A DNA stretch of 64,000 nt from Cannabis sativa. Its lineage: Eukaryota; Streptophyta; Magnoliopsida; Rosales; Cannabaceae. Positions 62,548-64,000 of this stretch are shown here, in pieces. The notes beneath the pieces are model-generated. The model did no database searches, was not told where the DNA came from, and was given only the letters and a program-made list of their open reading frames with translations. Location of the stretch: positions 29,685,323-29,749,322 of the forward strand of contig NC_083602.1 of NCBI RefSeq assembly GCF_029168945.1. The letters are read 5' to 3'. A program made the translations under genes and the position numbers. The stretch's first letter is position 1, and every line of letters begins with the position of its first letter.

Positions 62548-64000
62548 TGTTGGAATTTATTTTACCAGGATCTTAGATCTACTCACAAGTATGTTGTTTA
62601 ACACCCTAAATATGAACTTTCTAAAATAATAAATTAAACCCATATAAAGTTAAGAAAACCTTACATTGATGCAGCGGAATTAATGTCTCCTTCCACTCAG
62701 ATCTCTAACCCTTGTATCCTTTCTGTAGCAGAGTATTATCAAGATCTGAGCCCGAATGTCCTTCTTCTTCAAGTTTGATCCTTCACAGTCTTCCAATCTA
62801 TGATTGAGTTACTGCTTGCTGTGTGTGGGCACTTACTCTTTCACTAGGGTTCAAAATTTATGAAGAGAAAAGAGAGAAGAGGGTTTCGGCCTATAGAAGA
62901 AAATAGGGAAGGCTCTGTTTTTCTGAAGAGAGAAATTTCTGTCAGATGATGTTATGAAAAGCATGTGATTTGACTGAGCCATCACTTTCTATTTATAGGC
63001 AACTACTAGGTTTAGGTTAGGAATTATTTGGCATTAAAATAATGAAAATATTAATTTGAAAATCCACAAATAGTGGCCGACCATGGTGTAGTTTATGGGC
63101 CACTTGATTTTGCAGTTTTATCAAATTTTATTTCTATTTTCTCAAAAATGCCAATTTTCCAATTCTAACCATTTAAATGCCAAAACTAATTATTTAATAA
63201 CTAAAATAGATTATTAAATAATATTGTCATTTAATTTAATTATTAACTAGACATATAAAGTCCATTAATAAATAAATAAACCTAGAATCTCTTTTCTTTA
63301 CAATTTCACCCCTGCTTAGTGAAAATTCACAAATTAGACATAGTCTAACTTTAGAATTATAATTGATCAATCACGAATCAATTAATGAGTCTTACAAGCA
63401 GAATGTTCTCAACTAGAATGGGGACCATGGATCTATATGCTGAGCTTCCAATAAGTGAACCAAATTTACCAAGTAAATTCCTACTTATTAATTCTTCGTT
63501 GAATCCACTCTTAGAACTTAGAATTGCACTCTCAGACTTATATAGAGCATATTATATGTTCCACGATATCAATATGCTATCTCATTTAACCATTGTTATA
63601 ATCTTATTGTGATTTAAAGATCCTCTATATAGATGATCTACATCGAGATGGGATTTCTTTACCGTTCTCACCCCTCAATGTATTTTGCCCCTTAAAACAC
63701 TTAGTTACCTGTAAATGGTGTTTAATGATCTAATAATTAGTCAGTTAAATAAGAGCTCATCCATTTACTTCTATTTGCTAAGCTCGAAGGGAATCATCAC
63801 TTGACTTCTATACACCAGTAGAAGCTATAGATTCCATATTTATGTTCAGCACTCCCACTCAATCATACTATCATGTTCCCAAAATATACGTATCACCCTG
63901 ACCTAAAAGTAGGCTTAACTAATAAATCAAAGAACATGAATAGCACTCCTGAGTTGAGCCTAAGCATATCAGGATTTAGATTCTTTTAATCTTAAGATCA
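62548..64000 (-). repeat. LTR (family T, copy 3), runs off the right edge
   Basis: Starts TGTTGGAATTTATTTTACCA and follows copy 1 (35790) for the remaining 1.45 kb with the same orientation, including the TATA box seen as CTATTTATAG near 62988. By comparison the end is expected about 430 bases outside the window. It interrupts the copia integrase. Whether it is solo or the 3' LTR of a full element cannot be seen. Confidence 0.88.

Overview
The window is plant nuclear DNA, probably from a eudicot, and consists of nested transposable elements. It is strongly AT-rich. I found no convincing host gene, rRNA, tRNA or CRISPR array. The evidence for a plant is plant-type LTR retrotransposons (Ty3 Tat lineage with two RNase H domains, Ty3 chromovirus-like LTRs, Ty1/copia), L1-type LINEs with a C-terminal plant RNase H, CACTA and Helitron termini, and many MITEs. 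The species cannot be named from the sequence alone.

Layout. 1-3036: 5' end of a minus-strand Ty3 element (broken gag, primer-binding site, 2.4 kb LTR). 3146-15064: a complete but decayed Tat-lineage Ty3 element on the plus strand with a perfect GTAAG duplication; its 3' LTR is split by a 2.3 kb solo LTR. 15065-20438: very AT-rich MITEs, tandem and direct repeats, and a small non-autonomous Helitron. 20450-25154: an L1-type LINE on the minus strand, 5'-truncated, whose ORF2 is open except for one TGA. 25335-30340: an intact-looking copia element on the minus strand with a 1491-codon gag-pol and LTRs differing at 3 of 222 positions. 30649-30735: a CACTA end. 30736-40662: Tat-type sequence without recognisable pol: a decayed accessory ORF with its own TATA-like site, then gag, PBS and LTR, with gag split by two opposed solo LTRs of one family. 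40697-41570: two foldback MITEs. 42187-47015: a probable non-autonomous CACTA element split by a solo LTR. 47046-51540: a decayed LINE split by a solo LTR. 51541-55091: 3' end of a third Tat element, its LTR split by a solo LTR. 55092-57893: a retroelement tail and two LTRs in inverted orientation. 57899-61878: long-TIR elements around a LINE fragment. 61881-64000: a copia protease/integrase fragment cut by another LTR.

Nesting order can be read from the target-site duplications. At least six solo LTRs lie in the window against only two elements with both LTRs and a matching duplication, so LTR-LTR recombination has removed many element interiors. The copia element, and to a lesser degree LINE 1, look youngest; the Tat elements and the LINE at 47-51 kb are old and inactive. 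Only the copia element could plausibly still encode a complete set of its own proteins.
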